From: Porphyrobacter sp. AAP60
GTDB taxonomy: Bacteria > Pseudomonadota > Alphaproteobacteria > Sphingomonadales > Sphingomonadaceae
Assembly (NCBI RefSeq): GCF_001296025.1
Contig: NZ_LJHV01000002.1
Span: 682,001 to 746,000 of the forward strand
Direction of reading: 5' to 3'
Length of the DNA stretch: 64,000 nucleotides
Numbering within the stretch: the stretch's first letter is position 1; the number at the start of each line of letters is the position of its first letter. The translations under genes and the position numbers were made by a program. Below the pieces are notes generated by a model. It saw nothing but the letters and a program-made list of their open reading frames with translations, had not been told where the DNA came from and made no database searches. This document shows, in pieces, positions 17,717-26,500 of this stretch.

Positions 17717-18246
17717 TGGCGATCGACGAAAGCCGCACCTTCAAGCCGATCAATATCGCGGTGTTGACCGTATCGGACACCCGCACGGCTGATGATGACA
17801 CTTCCGGCGATATACTGGCCGAGCGGGTGACGGGCGCGGGCCACAATCTGGCAGCGCGGACGATCGTGAAGGATGACGCCGCACTGTTGGCCGCGCAGTT
17901 CGAGGCGTGGATTGATGATCCCGCCATTGATGCGATTGTCAGCACCGGCGGCACGGGACTGACGGGCCGCGATGTGACGCCAGAAGCCCTCGGCCAGATC
18001 GAAGGCGCGCGCGACATCCCCGGATTTGGCGAGCTGTTCCGCTGGCTCAGCTACAAGAGCATTGGCACCAGCACCGTGCAATCGCGCGCCTGCGCGGTTG
18101 TGGCCCGCGGCACCTATATCTTTGCGCTCCCCGGCTCGAACGGCGCGGTGAAGGACGGCTGGGACGGGATTCTGGCCGAGCAGATCGACAGCCGCAACCG
18201 GCCCTGCAACTTCGTGGAACTGATGCCGCGTTTGCGCGAGGTGTGA
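17716..18246 (+). CDS. moaB: Molybdenum cofactor biosynthesis protein B
   Basis: A 176-residue MoaB/Mog-type protein, which binds molybdopterin and in many bacteria adenylylates it before molybdenum insertion. Diagnostic motifs are LTVSDTRTADDDTSG, STGGTGLTGRDVTPEAL and ALPGSNGAVKDGWDGIL. It overlaps the lytic transglycosylase by 1 bp and closes the operon that starts at 15159. No other molybdenum cofactor genes are in the window. Confidence 0.93.
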   Translation: MAIDESRTFKPINIAVLTVSDTRTADDDTSGDILAERVTGAGHNLAARTIVKDDAALLAAQFEAWIDDPAIDAIVSTGGTGLTGRDVTPEALGQIEGARDIPGFGELFRWLSYKSIGTSTVQSRACAVVARGTYIFALPGSNGAVKDGWDGILAEQIDSRNRPCNFVELMPRLREV

Positions 18247-18271
18247 CGTAAGCCCGCGACGACCGGCGGCC

Positions 18272-18293
18272 AGACCCCGTTTAGACCCCTGCT
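18272..18293 (+). repeat. 11-bp tandem repeat array II (two units) upstream of parS
   Basis: Two units, AGACCCCGTTT at 18272 and AGACCCCTGCT at 18283, are exactly 11 bp apart in the gap between moaB and the radical SAM gene. They are close to units 2 and 4 of array I, and both arrays continue into TTGC. The array ends 37 bp before the perfect parS box, about 31 bp (three helical turns) further than in arrays I and III. Confidence 0.65.
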
Positions 18294-18329
18294 TGCTGTA
18301 GCCTTGCGCGGCGCAGCTTTGTTCCTTAA

Positions 18330-19415
18330 ATGTTCCACGTGAAACATTCTCCGGTCAAAGGGCGCGGTGCGCAATCGGGAGTAGTCCCCACCCGCTTCGG
18401 GCTGGCGACACGCGAAATCGATGGTGACTGGCGCGACCATGTGCAGACGCTCGACGGCCCACCCGTCAAACTGCGCACCACGGTGACCGAGGAACGGCCC
18501 AAATCGATCCTCACCTTTAACCAGTCACCCGATGTGCCGTTCGATCGCTCGATCAACGCCTATCGCGGGTGCGAGCATGGGTGCGTCTATTGTTTTGCGC
18601 GGCCCACCCACGCCTATCACGACCTGTCACCGGGGCTCGATTTCGAGACGAAGCTGTTTGCCAAGCCCGATGCAGCCGATCTGCTCCGCAAGACGCTGGC
18701 AAAGCGCGGATACCGCCCGAAACCCATCGCGATGGGCACCAACACCGATCCCTATCAGCCGATCGAGCGGGATTACCGGATCACGCGCCAGGTGCTCGAA
18801 CTGTGTCTTGAGACGCGGCACCCCGTCACCATTACCACCAAGTCCGACCGGGTGCTCGACGAGGCCGGTGTTCTGGAGGCATTGGCACGCGAGAAGCTGG
18901 TCGCGGTATCGATCTCGGTGACGACCCTCGATCCGGAACTGTCTGGCAAGCTCGAACCACGCTGCGCTGCGCCCGCCAAGCGGCTGGCGGCGCTCGGCAA
19001 GCTGGTGGAACTCGGCGTGCCGGTGCATTGCTCGGTATCGCCGATTATCCCCGCGATCACCGACGAATTTATCGAAGGCATCATCGCCGAGGTCGCACGG
19101 CTGGGGGTGCAAAGCGTGAACTGGATCCCCCTGCGCCTCCCCCACGAAGTCGCGCCCCTGTTCCGCGAATGGCTCGCCGTCCACTACCCCGACCGCGCAG
19201 GCAAAGTGATGAGCATCGTGCGCGAGATGCGGGGCGGGCGGGACAATGACCCCAACTTCCACAGCCGCTTCAACCCGCAAGGCGTCTGGGCCGACCTCAT
19301 CCGCGCGCGATTCAAACTGGCGTGCAAGCGGACGGGGATTGGCAAAGCGCGGTTCGAACTCGACTGCTCACGGTTCAGGCCGCCAGAGGTGGGCGGGCAG
19401 CTGCGGCTGCTCTAA
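18330..19415 (+). CDS. Radical SAM protein, PA0069 family
   Basis: A 361-residue radical SAM protein. The cluster-binding cysteines are in YRGCEHGCVYCFARPTH (CxxxCxxC, about residues 80-87), and NTDPYQPIERDY and SVSISV-type strands follow in the barrel. The family resembles spore-photoproduct-lyase-like proteins but its substrate is unknown. The only possible starts, ATG 18330 and GTG 18339, both fall inside or against a perfect parS site, so the peptide FHVKH is the translation of the ParB box. No ribosome-binding site is visible, which is unusual. Confidence 0.88.
   Translation: MFHVKHSPVKGRGAQSGVVPTRFGLATREIDGDWRDHVQTLDGPPVKLRTTVTEERPKSILTFNQSPDVPFDRSINAYRGCEHGCVYCFARPTHAYHDLSPGLDFETKLFAKPDAADLLRKTLAKRGYRPKPIAMGTNTDPYQPIERDYRITRQVLELCLETRHPVTITTKSDRVLDEAGVLEALAREKLVAVSISVTTLDPELSGKLEPRCAAPAKRLAALGKLVELGVPVHCSVSPIIPAITDEFIEGIIAEVARLGVQSVNWIPLRLPHEVAPLFREWLAVHYPDRAGKVMSIVREMRGGRDNDPNFHSRFNPQGVWADLIRARFKLACKRTGIGKARFELDCSRFRPPEVGGQLRLL
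18331..18346 (+). other. parS site II (perfect ParB-binding consensus)
   Basis: TGTTCCACGTGAAACA is an exact match to the universal bacterial parS consensus TGTTNCACGTGAAACA and identical to the classical Bacillus form. It starts one base after the A of the presumed ATG of the radical SAM gene. Chromosomal parS sites nucleate ParB and usually lie in the origin-proximal part of the chromosome, often inside genes. Confidence 0.88.
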
Positions 19416-19567
19416 GGTTCCACGCCTTCACAGTAGCTACCGCCGCTTTGCCAACGTCCGCCAGCGTCGAGGCATGAGTCGACGTGGTTCATCTCCTGCA
19501 ACCACCACCCGGCGCTTAGTCCGAACAACAGTCCGGCTATTAGCAAAAGCGCATCGCGTTTGTTCAC
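19412..19567 (-). CDS. 51-residue membrane-anchored small protein
   Basis: A short gene starting at GTG 19567 and stopping at 19412. The product begins with a basic NKRD, has one hydrophobic segment (ALLLIAGLLFGLSAGWWL, about residues 6-23) and ends in a soluble tail with two cysteines (SCLDAGGRW and YCEGVEP). The GTG overlaps the DUF1330 stop as GTGA, so it is translationally coupled. A tail of the form CLDxGGRW...C recurs in small sphingomonad proteins as far as I recall, but I know no function. It overlaps the radical SAM stop by 4 bp tail to tail. Confidence 0.7.
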   Translation of the reverse strand: MNKRDALLLIAGLLFGLSAGWWLQEMNHVDSCLDAGGRWQSGGSYCEGVEP

Positions 19568-19995
19568 CCAAACCCCCCGCCTGCCTCACCCGGCGCGAAC
19601 CGCATCAGGCGGCTGTCCACCAGTGCGGCGGCGCGGTTCACCACCGCCTTTTGATAATCCGCATCCTTGATCATGGCAAAGAACGCGCCCGCATCGGGAT
19701 ATTGCGCGACGAAGCCGTCGTGCCATTGCTTGTCCCCCGGCCCGGTCACCATCGTTTCGAACGCCCCGCGCCAAACGATGCTGCCGCCGACGCGCTGGAA
19801 GATCGGGCCACTGGTCTTGCCGTACTCCTCGTAGGCCCGCCGCCCGCTCCAGCCTTTGCCTGCGTGTTCATGGCCCTCGGGATACTCCGCCAGATCGCGA
19901 TACCGCAGCAGGTTGAGCATATGGATGGGCATGTCGCGCGGCAGATCCTTGAAGGCCGCGAAATTCTCCGGGGATGGATCGATGAAATAGGTCAT
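19564..19995 (-). CDS. DUF1330 domain protein (dimeric alpha-beta barrel)
   Basis: A 143-residue protein with DUF1330 features: PIHMLNLLRYRDLAEYPEGH near residues 23-42, GGSIVWRGAFETMV and DGFVAQYPDAGAFFAMIKDADYQKAV, ending in SRLMRFAPG. Such ferredoxin-like dimeric barrels are small and of unknown biochemical role. It overlaps the acetyltransferase upstream by 4 bp and the 51-residue gene downstream by 4 bp, so the three are co-translated on the minus strand behind the acyl-CoA synthetase. Confidence 0.87.
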   Translation of the reverse strand: MTYFIDPSPENFAAFKDLPRDMPIHMLNLLRYRDLAEYPEGHEHAGKGWSGRRAYEEYGKTSGPIFQRVGGSIVWRGAFETMVTGPGDKQWHDGFVAQYPDAGAFFAMIKDADYQKAVVNRAAALVDSRLMRFAPGEAGGGFG

Positions 19996-20519
19996 AGCTC
20001 TCTCTCGTCATTGCGAGCGACCGCAAGATCGCGTTGCATATAGACCGTATCGAGCCTGCGCCCGAACTTGAAGCCGACATTGCGCATTCGCCCGGCATGG
20101 ACGAACCCGCACTTGGTGTGGAGCGCGACCGAGGCGGGCTCGCCCCCGCCAATCACCGCGATCATCTGTTCGAACCCGCAATTCTGCGCAGCGGCGACGA
20201 GAGCCGCAAGCAACGCCGATCCCACCCCGCCCCCGCGCGCAGTGTCCGCGACATAGATGCTGTTCTCGCAGGTGCGCGCATAGGCGGCGCGGTCGCGGAA
20301 CTGGGTGGCATAGCAATAGCCAAGCACCGTTCCGTCGCGCTCGGCGACAAGGAACGGCCAGCCGCGCGCGGTGACAGCCGCGATCTTTTCCGCCCACGCC
20401 GCAACGTCGGGCGCGGCAGTATCAAAGGTGGCGGTGCCGTGCGCGACATGGAAGGCATAGATATCGCAAACGGCCTGCGCGTCGCCGGGACGCGCAGGCC
20501 GGATAGTGAGGTCAGCCAA
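19992..20519 (-). CDS. GNAT N-acetyltransferase, phosphinothricin acetyltransferase type
   Basis: A 175-residue GNAT enzyme similar to the Pat/MnaT amino-acid N-acetyltransferases. It starts LTIRPARPGDAQAVCDIY, has the early FDTAAPD segment, the acetyl-CoA loop ARGGGVGSALLAAL (about residues 102-115) and the late VALHTKCGF strand. I use TTG 20519, which overlaps the ligase stop by 8 bp, because the in-frame sequence further upstream is antisense-like and inside the ligase. The C-terminal residues ARNDEREL are encoded by half of a dispersed repeat (20005-20019). Confidence 0.85.
   Translation of the reverse strand: MADLTIRPARPGDAQAVCDIYAFHVAHGTATFDTAAPDVAAWAEKIAAVTARGWPFLVAERDGTVLGYCYATQFRDRAAYARTCENSIYVADTARGGGVGSALLAALVAAAQNCGFEQMIAVIGGGEPASVALHTKCGFVHAGRMRNVGFKFGRRLDTVYMQRDLAVARNDEREL
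20005..20019. repeat. Half-copy of dispersed repeat family B
   Basis: TCGTCATTGCGAGCG matches one end of the palindromic repeat at 27146-27248. Here it encodes the last residues of the acetyltransferase and has no partner arm nearby. Confidence 0.6.
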
Positions 20520-22119
20520 GCGTGTAGTCGCTGAACCGGTCACGCAGGTCTTTCTTGCTGATCTTGCCGGTGGCGGTGTGCGGGATGTCATCGACGAATT
20601 CGACCGCATCGGGCAGCCACCACTTGGCGATCTGCGGCTTGAGATGCTCGATGATATCATCGGCGCTCACTTCCGCGCCCGCTTTCCTGACCACGAACAG
20701 CACCGGTCGTTCGTCCCACTTGGGGTGGGTGATACCGATGCAGGCGGCCTCGGCCACGGCGGGGTGGCCTGCGGCTGCGTTCTCCAGCTCGACCGAGCTG
20801 ATCCATTCGCCGCCCGATTTGATCACGTCCTTGGTGCGGTCGGTCAGTTGCAAGGTGCCGTCGGGGTGCAAGATGCCGACATCGCCGGTATCGAACCAGC
20901 CTTCGTTGTTGGCGGCATCCCGATCGGCCTTGAAATAGCGCTTGATGATCCACGGCCCGCGAATTTGCAGCGCGCCGCTGGTCTTGCCGTCACGCGGCAG
21001 TTCGGTCGCCATGTCGTCGAGATCGACCGTGCGCAGCTGCACGCCGAAAATCGGGCGGCCCTGCATTGCGGTTTTTTCGACCTTCTGTTCCAGCGTGAGG
21101 CTGTCCCAATCCCAGGTCGGCCCGCCAACCGTGCCGATAGGGCTGGTTTCCGTCATCCCCCAGGCGTGTTGCACGCGGGTGCCGTTCTTGAGCAGGCGCT
21201 CGATCATGAACTTCGGGGCGGCCGATCCGCCGATGGTCGCAGCCTTCAAGGGCGGCAGGTCGAGGCCATTGGCGTCGCAATACTGGAAGTGCGCCAGCCA
21301 CACCGTAGGCACACCCGCGGAATCGGTCACGCCCTCGCTCAGCATCAGTTCGTGCAGCACCGCCGGATCATTGACGGCGGAAAACACGAACTTGATCCCC
21401 GCCATCGCGCCCGCATAGGGAAGGCCCCAGCTTGCCGCGTGGAACATCGGCACCACGGGAAGCATCACCGAAGCCGCGCTGAAGTTGAACGCTGACGGTT
21501 GCAGCCCCGCCATGGCGTGCATCATGGTCGAACGGTGTTCGTATTGCACACCCTTGGGATTGCCAGTGGTGCCGCTGGTGTAACAGATCATGCAGGGATC
21601 GGTTTCCGACCCCGTCACCCATTCGAAATCGCCGTCCTGCGCGCCGATCCAGTCTTCGAAAGAGGCTGTATGCTCTCCGGAATCGTAGCAGATGTAGTGC
21701 TCGACCGTCGTCCAGCGGCTTTTCATCCTATCGACAATCGGCTGGAACGCCGCATCATAGCACAGCACGCGGTCTTCGGCGTGATTGACGATATATTCGA
21801 GCTGATCATCGAACAGGCGCGGGTTCACCGTGTGCAGTACCCCGCCCATGCCTGCCACGCCGTACCAGCTGACGAGGTGGCGCGAATGGTTCATGGCGAG
21901 GCTCGCCACTTTGTCACCCGGCTTCAGGCCGAGTGCCTGCAGCGCCTGCGCCATCTTCAGCGCATCGCGGCGGATGCCTGCCCAATTGGTGCGGGTGATG
22001 CTGCCATCAGCCCATCGGCTGACGATTTCGCGCTCCGGCGCCTCGCGCGCGGCGTGATCGATCACCGCGGTCACCCGCATGGTCCATTCCTGCATTGCTC
22101 CGAGCCTTGATCCGGCCAT
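20512..22119 (-). CDS. Long-chain acyl-CoA synthetase (AMP-forming)
   Basis: A 535-residue fatty acyl-CoA ligase of the ANL superfamily, similar to the AlkK/medium-long chain class. Motifs are CYTSGTTGNPKGV, HAWGMTETSPIGT, GWFDTGDVGILHPDG, TDRTKDVIKSGGEWISS and the catalytic lysine in TGKISKKDLR. ATG 22119 gives the normal family length and has a GGAGAG upstream; the open frame to 22377 crosses the ompA promoter region and is rejected. It leads a four-gene minus-strand unit and diverges from ompA. Confidence 0.93.
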   Translation of the reverse strand: MAGSRLGAMQEWTMRVTAVIDHAAREAPEREIVSRWADGSITRTNWAGIRRDALKMAQALQALGLKPGDKVASLAMNHSRHLVSWYGVAGMGGVLHTVNPRLFDDQLEYIVNHAEDRVLCYDAAFQPIVDRMKSRWTTVEHYICYDSGEHTASFEDWIGAQDGDFEWVTGSETDPCMICYTSGTTGNPKGVQYEHRSTMMHAMAGLQPSAFNFSAASVMLPVVPMFHAASWGLPYAGAMAGIKFVFSAVNDPAVLHELMLSEGVTDSAGVPTVWLAHFQYCDANGLDLPPLKAATIGGSAAPKFMIERLLKNGTRVQHAWGMTETSPIGTVGGPTWDWDSLTLEQKVEKTAMQGRPIFGVQLRTVDLDDMATELPRDGKTSGALQIRGPWIIKRYFKADRDAANNEGWFDTGDVGILHPDGTLQLTDRTKDVIKSGGEWISSVELENAAAGHPAVAEAACIGITHPKWDERPVLFVVRKAGAEVSADDIIEHLKPQIAKWWLPDAVEFVDDIPHTATGKISKKDLRDRFSDYTLG

Positions 22120-22194
22120 ATCCGCTCTCTCTCCGTGTGAAGTTGATCCCATCTGATGTCGCCGATGAGTGCCCTGTGTTGATGCCCGCCGGAA

Positions 22195-22213
22195 AGCCGA
22201 TTGGCAATCGGCT
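22195..22213. promoter_or_regulatory. Perfect palindrome between acyl-CoA synthetase and ompA
   Basis: AGCCGATTG-G-CAATCGGCT is a 9-bp perfect inverted repeat with a single central base, in the 247-bp gap between two divergent genes. Its size and symmetry suit a dimeric repressor operator for either gene; which gene it would control is unknown. The rest of the gap contains no other feature that I can name. Confidence 0.45.
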
Positions 22214-22366
22214 CGTCGGACTAAAACAACACTTCGACCGAACGCGATGAAACATTTCCTGTTCTGCGAAGCTACCCCCCTGACCGCTGAGCGACAGCCG
22301 GCGTCACAGATGTGGCGCCCCCCGGTTGAGGGGGCAGCGGGTAGTTCATTGCAAGGAAGTAAAAGA

Positions 22367-23491
22367 ATGAAAAACACAGCTTTGCTACTGGCTGGCGCAG
22401 CGGCGATCGTCGCTGTGCCCGCGCAGGCACGTGACGGACAACCTTACCTCGGCATCAATGGCGGTATCGTGTTCGAAGACCAGGTTGACGTCCAGGCCGA
22501 CCCTGCTGCCGCATCGCGCAACGAAGCCCGCATCAACACCGGCACCGGCTGGGAAGGTGACGTGGTTATCGGTTACGATTTCGGCGCCTTCCGTCTCGAA
22601 GCCGAAGCCGGTTACAAGAACCAGGACCACGACACCCTTTTCATCGACGGCCCCAACACCGCCGGTCTTCCGGTCGGTCTGCGCACCGGGCCTGACAGCA
22701 CGCAGAAGACCTACACCGGCATGGTCAACGCGCTGATCGACATCGGCAGCGATGATGGTCTGCAGTTCTACGCAGGCGGCGGTGCGGGCCTTGCCCGCGT
22801 CAACTTCGAATTGAGCGTTCCGGGCGCCGGCACGTTCATCGACGACAGCGATACCGCATTCGCTTACCAGGGCATCGCCGGTATGCGCTTCCCGGTGAAC
22901 GACAACATCGATCTTGGCGTGAAGTATCGTTACTTCCGCGTCGACGATCTCAAGCTTAACGGGTTCGGCAACAATCCGCTGGAGCTTGGACTGGAATCGC
23001 ACTCGGTTCTGGGCAGCATCCTCGTGAACTTCGGTGGCCGCAGCGAGCCTGCTCCGGTTGCAGCCCCGCCGCCGCCGCCGCCGGTAACTGCTCCCCCGCC
23101 GCCGCCGCCGGCCCCGCCGCCGCCGCCGCCGGCTCCGGCCTGCAACACCGGCCCGTACATCGTGTTCTTCGACTTCGATCGCTCGGACATCTCGGCCGAG
23201 GCGTCGACCATCCTCAACAATGCCGTCACCGCCTATGCCAACTGCGGCAGCGCGCGTGTGATGCTGGCTGGTCACACCGACACCTCGGGCAGCGCAAGCT
23301 ACAACATGGCACTCGCCCAGCGTCGTAATGATGCCGTGCGCAGCTACATGACCGGTCGCGGTGTGCCCTCGGGCCAGATCAGCGGTGAAGCTTTCGGGGA
23401 ATCGCAGCCCCGCGTGCCGACCGCCGACGGTGTGCGCGAAGCGCAGAACCGCCGCGTGGAAGTCACCTACGGTCCGGGTTCGGGCATGTAA
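22367..23491 (+). CDS. OmpA-family outer membrane protein
   Basis: A 374-residue porin-like protein. A signal peptide covers about residues 1-22, an eight-strand OmpA-type barrel about 24-225, then a proline-alanine hinge (four short runs of prolines, about 230-258) and a C-terminal OmpA domain that binds peptidoglycan (VFFDFDRSDIS, LAGHTDTSGS, AQRRNDAVRSYM and RRVEVTYG). ATG 22367 follows AAGGAAG; the upstream open frame is leader sequence. It ends in a strong terminator and is probably among the most abundant envelope proteins. Confidence 0.94.
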   Translation: MKNTALLLAGAAAIVAVPAQARDGQPYLGINGGIVFEDQVDVQADPAAASRNEARINTGTGWEGDVVIGYDFGAFRLEAEAGYKNQDHDTLFIDGPNTAGLPVGLRTGPDSTQKTYTGMVNALIDIGSDDGLQFYAGGGAGLARVNFELSVPGAGTFIDDSDTAFAYQGIAGMRFPVNDNIDLGVKYRYFRVDDLKLNGFGNNPLELGLESHSVLGSILVNFGGRSEPAPVAAPPPPPPVTAPPPPPPAPPPPPPAPACNTGPYIVFFDFDRSDISAEASTILNNAVTAYANCGSARVMLAGHTDTSGSASYNMALAQRRNDAVRSYMTGRGVPSGQISGEAFGESQPRVPTADGVREAQNRRVEVTYGPGSGM

Positions 23492-23517
23492 GGTTACGTT
23501 CCAACGGAACAAGCAGA

Positions 23518-23545
23518 GGGGCCGGAGCGATCCGGCCCCTTTTTT
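23518..23545 (+). terminator. Intrinsic terminator of ompA
   Basis: GGGGCCGGA at 23518-23526 pairs perfectly with TCCGGCCCC at 23531-23539 around a GCGA tetraloop, followed by six T. It lies 27 bp after the ompA stop. The complementary strand lacks a T-run, so it serves ompA and not dnaE. Confidence 0.93.
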
Positions 23546-23570
23546 CTGCCCGGCCTTTTTGTCTCGAGTG

Positions 23571-26500
23571 TTAAGCGACGAGCCGCAGGTTCGATCGCTT
23601 TTTGAGCGGCACCAGCGCCACATTGCTGATGCCTTCGATCGCCGCAAGGCGCTCTGCCAGTTCACCATGAAGCACGAAAGCACGGCCCAGCACCATTGTG
23701 ACCTGACCGCCACCGGCCAGCGTCAGCCGCACCTGCACCTCGCCGCTGCCTGCAGGCCGCTCGCCCAGCGCCGCATCAAGTTCGATCCGCAGCTCTAGCA
23801 AAGCTGCGACACTGGCGATCTCGGCAGTCAACTGCATCGCAGTCGCGCCGCTCACCGCCGCCAGCGGACGCGCGCCGCGCACAGTCAGGCGCGGGGGTTC
23901 ATCCGGGCTTGGCGAGTCGAGCTCGACCGTCAGCAACAGACACTCGCCTGACTGCGCCCAGCGTTCGAAATCGGGCACCAGCGCTTCTTCGAAACAAGCA
24001 GCCGAAAATTGACCCGAAGAATCGGAGAAATCCGCCCGGACAAAGGTTCCGCCTTTGCGCGTGCGGGCCTTGGTGATTCCTTCCACCAGCACCGCCATCA
24101 CCGCAGTGCTGCGCCCTCCCGCAGGCGCGCCGCCTTCCATCAGGCTTTGATAGGTGCGCGCGCCATTGGCCGACGCCGCATCGCGATATTGCTGCACCGG
24201 ATGGGCCGAGAAATAGAAGCCGAAGTTTTCGCGTTCCTTCGTCATGCGGTCAGACCGGCTCCACGCAGGTGCCGCCTGCAACCGCAGGTCTTCCGGCGCG
24301 GCAGCCTCACCGCCGAACAGCCCGACCTGCCCGCTCGATCTTTCGCGCATCGCAGCATCTGCCACCGCCATCAGCATATCGGCATTGGCATACAGAAGCC
24401 CGCGATCCGGTTCGAGCCCGTCGAACGCGCCCGCACAGATCAACCCTTCCAGCTGGCGGCGGTTCATCGTGCCTTGCGGCAACCGCTCGAAAAGATCCTT
24501 GATGCTGGCAAAGGCGCCGCTCGCCTGCCGTTCGGCAACGATCGCCTCCATCGCCTTTTCGCCGACATTGCGGATCCCGGCCAGCGCGTATCGCACCGCG
24601 TAGCCGGTATCGGTCTGCTCGACAGTGAAGCGCGCGTGGCTCGCGTTGATGTCGGGCGGCAGCACCTCGATCCCGCCGTGGCCATTGGGATACCGCCGTG
24701 CATCATCGACAAACACGTTGAGCTTTTCCGACTGGTGCATGTCGAAGCACATCGAAGCGGCGTAGAATTCTTCGGGGTAATGCGCCTTCAGCCACGCGGT
24801 CTGATAGGCCAGCAGAGCGTAAGCGGCGGCGTGCGATTTGTTGAAGCCGTAGCCTGCGAATTTGTCGATCAAATCGAACAGTTCATTGGCGCGCTTTGGC
24901 TCGATCCCCGAATTTGCCTTGCAGCCTTCCACGAAGCGGCCGCGCTGGGCGTCCATTTCGGCCTGCACCTTCTTGCCCATTGCGCGGCGCAGCAAGTCTG
25001 CATCGCCAAGCGAATAGCCAGCCAGCACCTGGGCGGCCTGCATCACCTGTTCCTGATAGACGAAAATGCCGTAGGTTTCGGACAGGATGCCTTCCAGCTT
25101 CTGGTGCGGATATTCAATCGGCACCACGCCTGCCTTGCGCTGGCCGAACAGCGGGATGTTGTCCATCGGGCCGGGGCGATAGAGCGAGACGAGCGCGATG
25201 ATGTCGCCGAAATTGGTGGGCTTTACCGCCTTCAGCGTCCGCCGCATCCCTTCGGATTCCAGCTGGAACACGCCGACGGTATTGCCGGTCTGCATCAGGT
25301 GATAGACCTGCGCGTCATCCAGCGGCAGCGCGCCAAGATCGATCGTGATGCCGCGTTCTTCAAGCAGGTCGGTCGCCTTGCGCAGCACCGATAGTGTTTT
25401 CAGCCCGAGAAAGTCGAACTTCACCAGCCCTGAACTTTCGACATATTTCATGTCGAACTGCGTCACCGGCATATCCGAACGCGGATCGCGGTACAGCGGC
25501 ACCAGCTGCGCCAGCGGCCGGTCACCGATCACCACGCCCGCCGCGTGGGTCGATGAATTGCGCGGCAGGCCTTCCAGCTGCATCGCCAGGTCGACAAGGC
25601 GCTTAACGTCCTTGTCATTGTCATACTCGCGCTTGAAATCCGCCGCCCCGTTCAGCGCGCGCGGCAGCGGCCAAGGGTCGGTCGGATGATTGGGGATCAT
25701 CTTGCACAGCCGGTCAACCTGACCATAGCTCATCTGCAAAATCCGTCCGCAATCGCGCAGCACGGCGCGCGCCTTTAGCTTGCCGAAGGTGATGATCTGC
25801 GCAACGTGATCGGTGCCATATTTGGCCTGCACGTAACGGATCACTTCGCCGCGCCGCGTTTCGCAAAAGTCGATGTCGAAGTCCGGCATCGAAACGCGTT
25901 CGGGGTTGAGGAAGCGTTCGAACAGCAGGCCCAACTGGATCGGATCGAGATCGGTGATGGTCAGCGCCCACGCCACCGCCGAGCCCGCGCCCGAACCGCG
26001 CCCCGGCCCCACCGGAATCCCCTGTTCCTTGGCCCATTTGATGAAGTCGGCAACGATCAGGAAGTAGCCGGGAAAGCCCATCCCCACGATCACGTCGATC
26101 TCGAATTCGAGGCGGTCGAAATAGACCTTGCGCTGTTCATCCGAAAGATCGGGATAGGCGGCCAGTCGCTCTGCCAGCCCGGCGCGCGAATCCTCCGCCA
26201 GCATCCGCGCCTCGCCCGCAAGGTCGCCCGCTAGGCTGGGCAGGATCGGCTTGCGATAGGGCGGCGCAAAGGCGCAGCGCTGCGCGATCACCAAAGTATT
26301 GGCCATCGCCTCGGGAAGATCGGCGAAGGCTTCATCCATCATGCTGGCGGATTTGACGAAGGCCTGCGGGTTGGAGCGGGGGCGTTCCTCCGCCTCGATC
26401 TGAGTCGAATTGGCAATGCACAGCATCGCATCATGCGCCTTGTGCATATGCGGTTCGGCGAAATTGGCAGGGTTGGTGGCGACCAGCGGCAGGTCGCGGG

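Noticed and set aside
23068-23135. CCGCCGCCG tandem triplets as a possible microsatellite or CRISPR-like repeat.
   Set aside because: They encode the proline hinge of the OmpA protein; there are no spacers.
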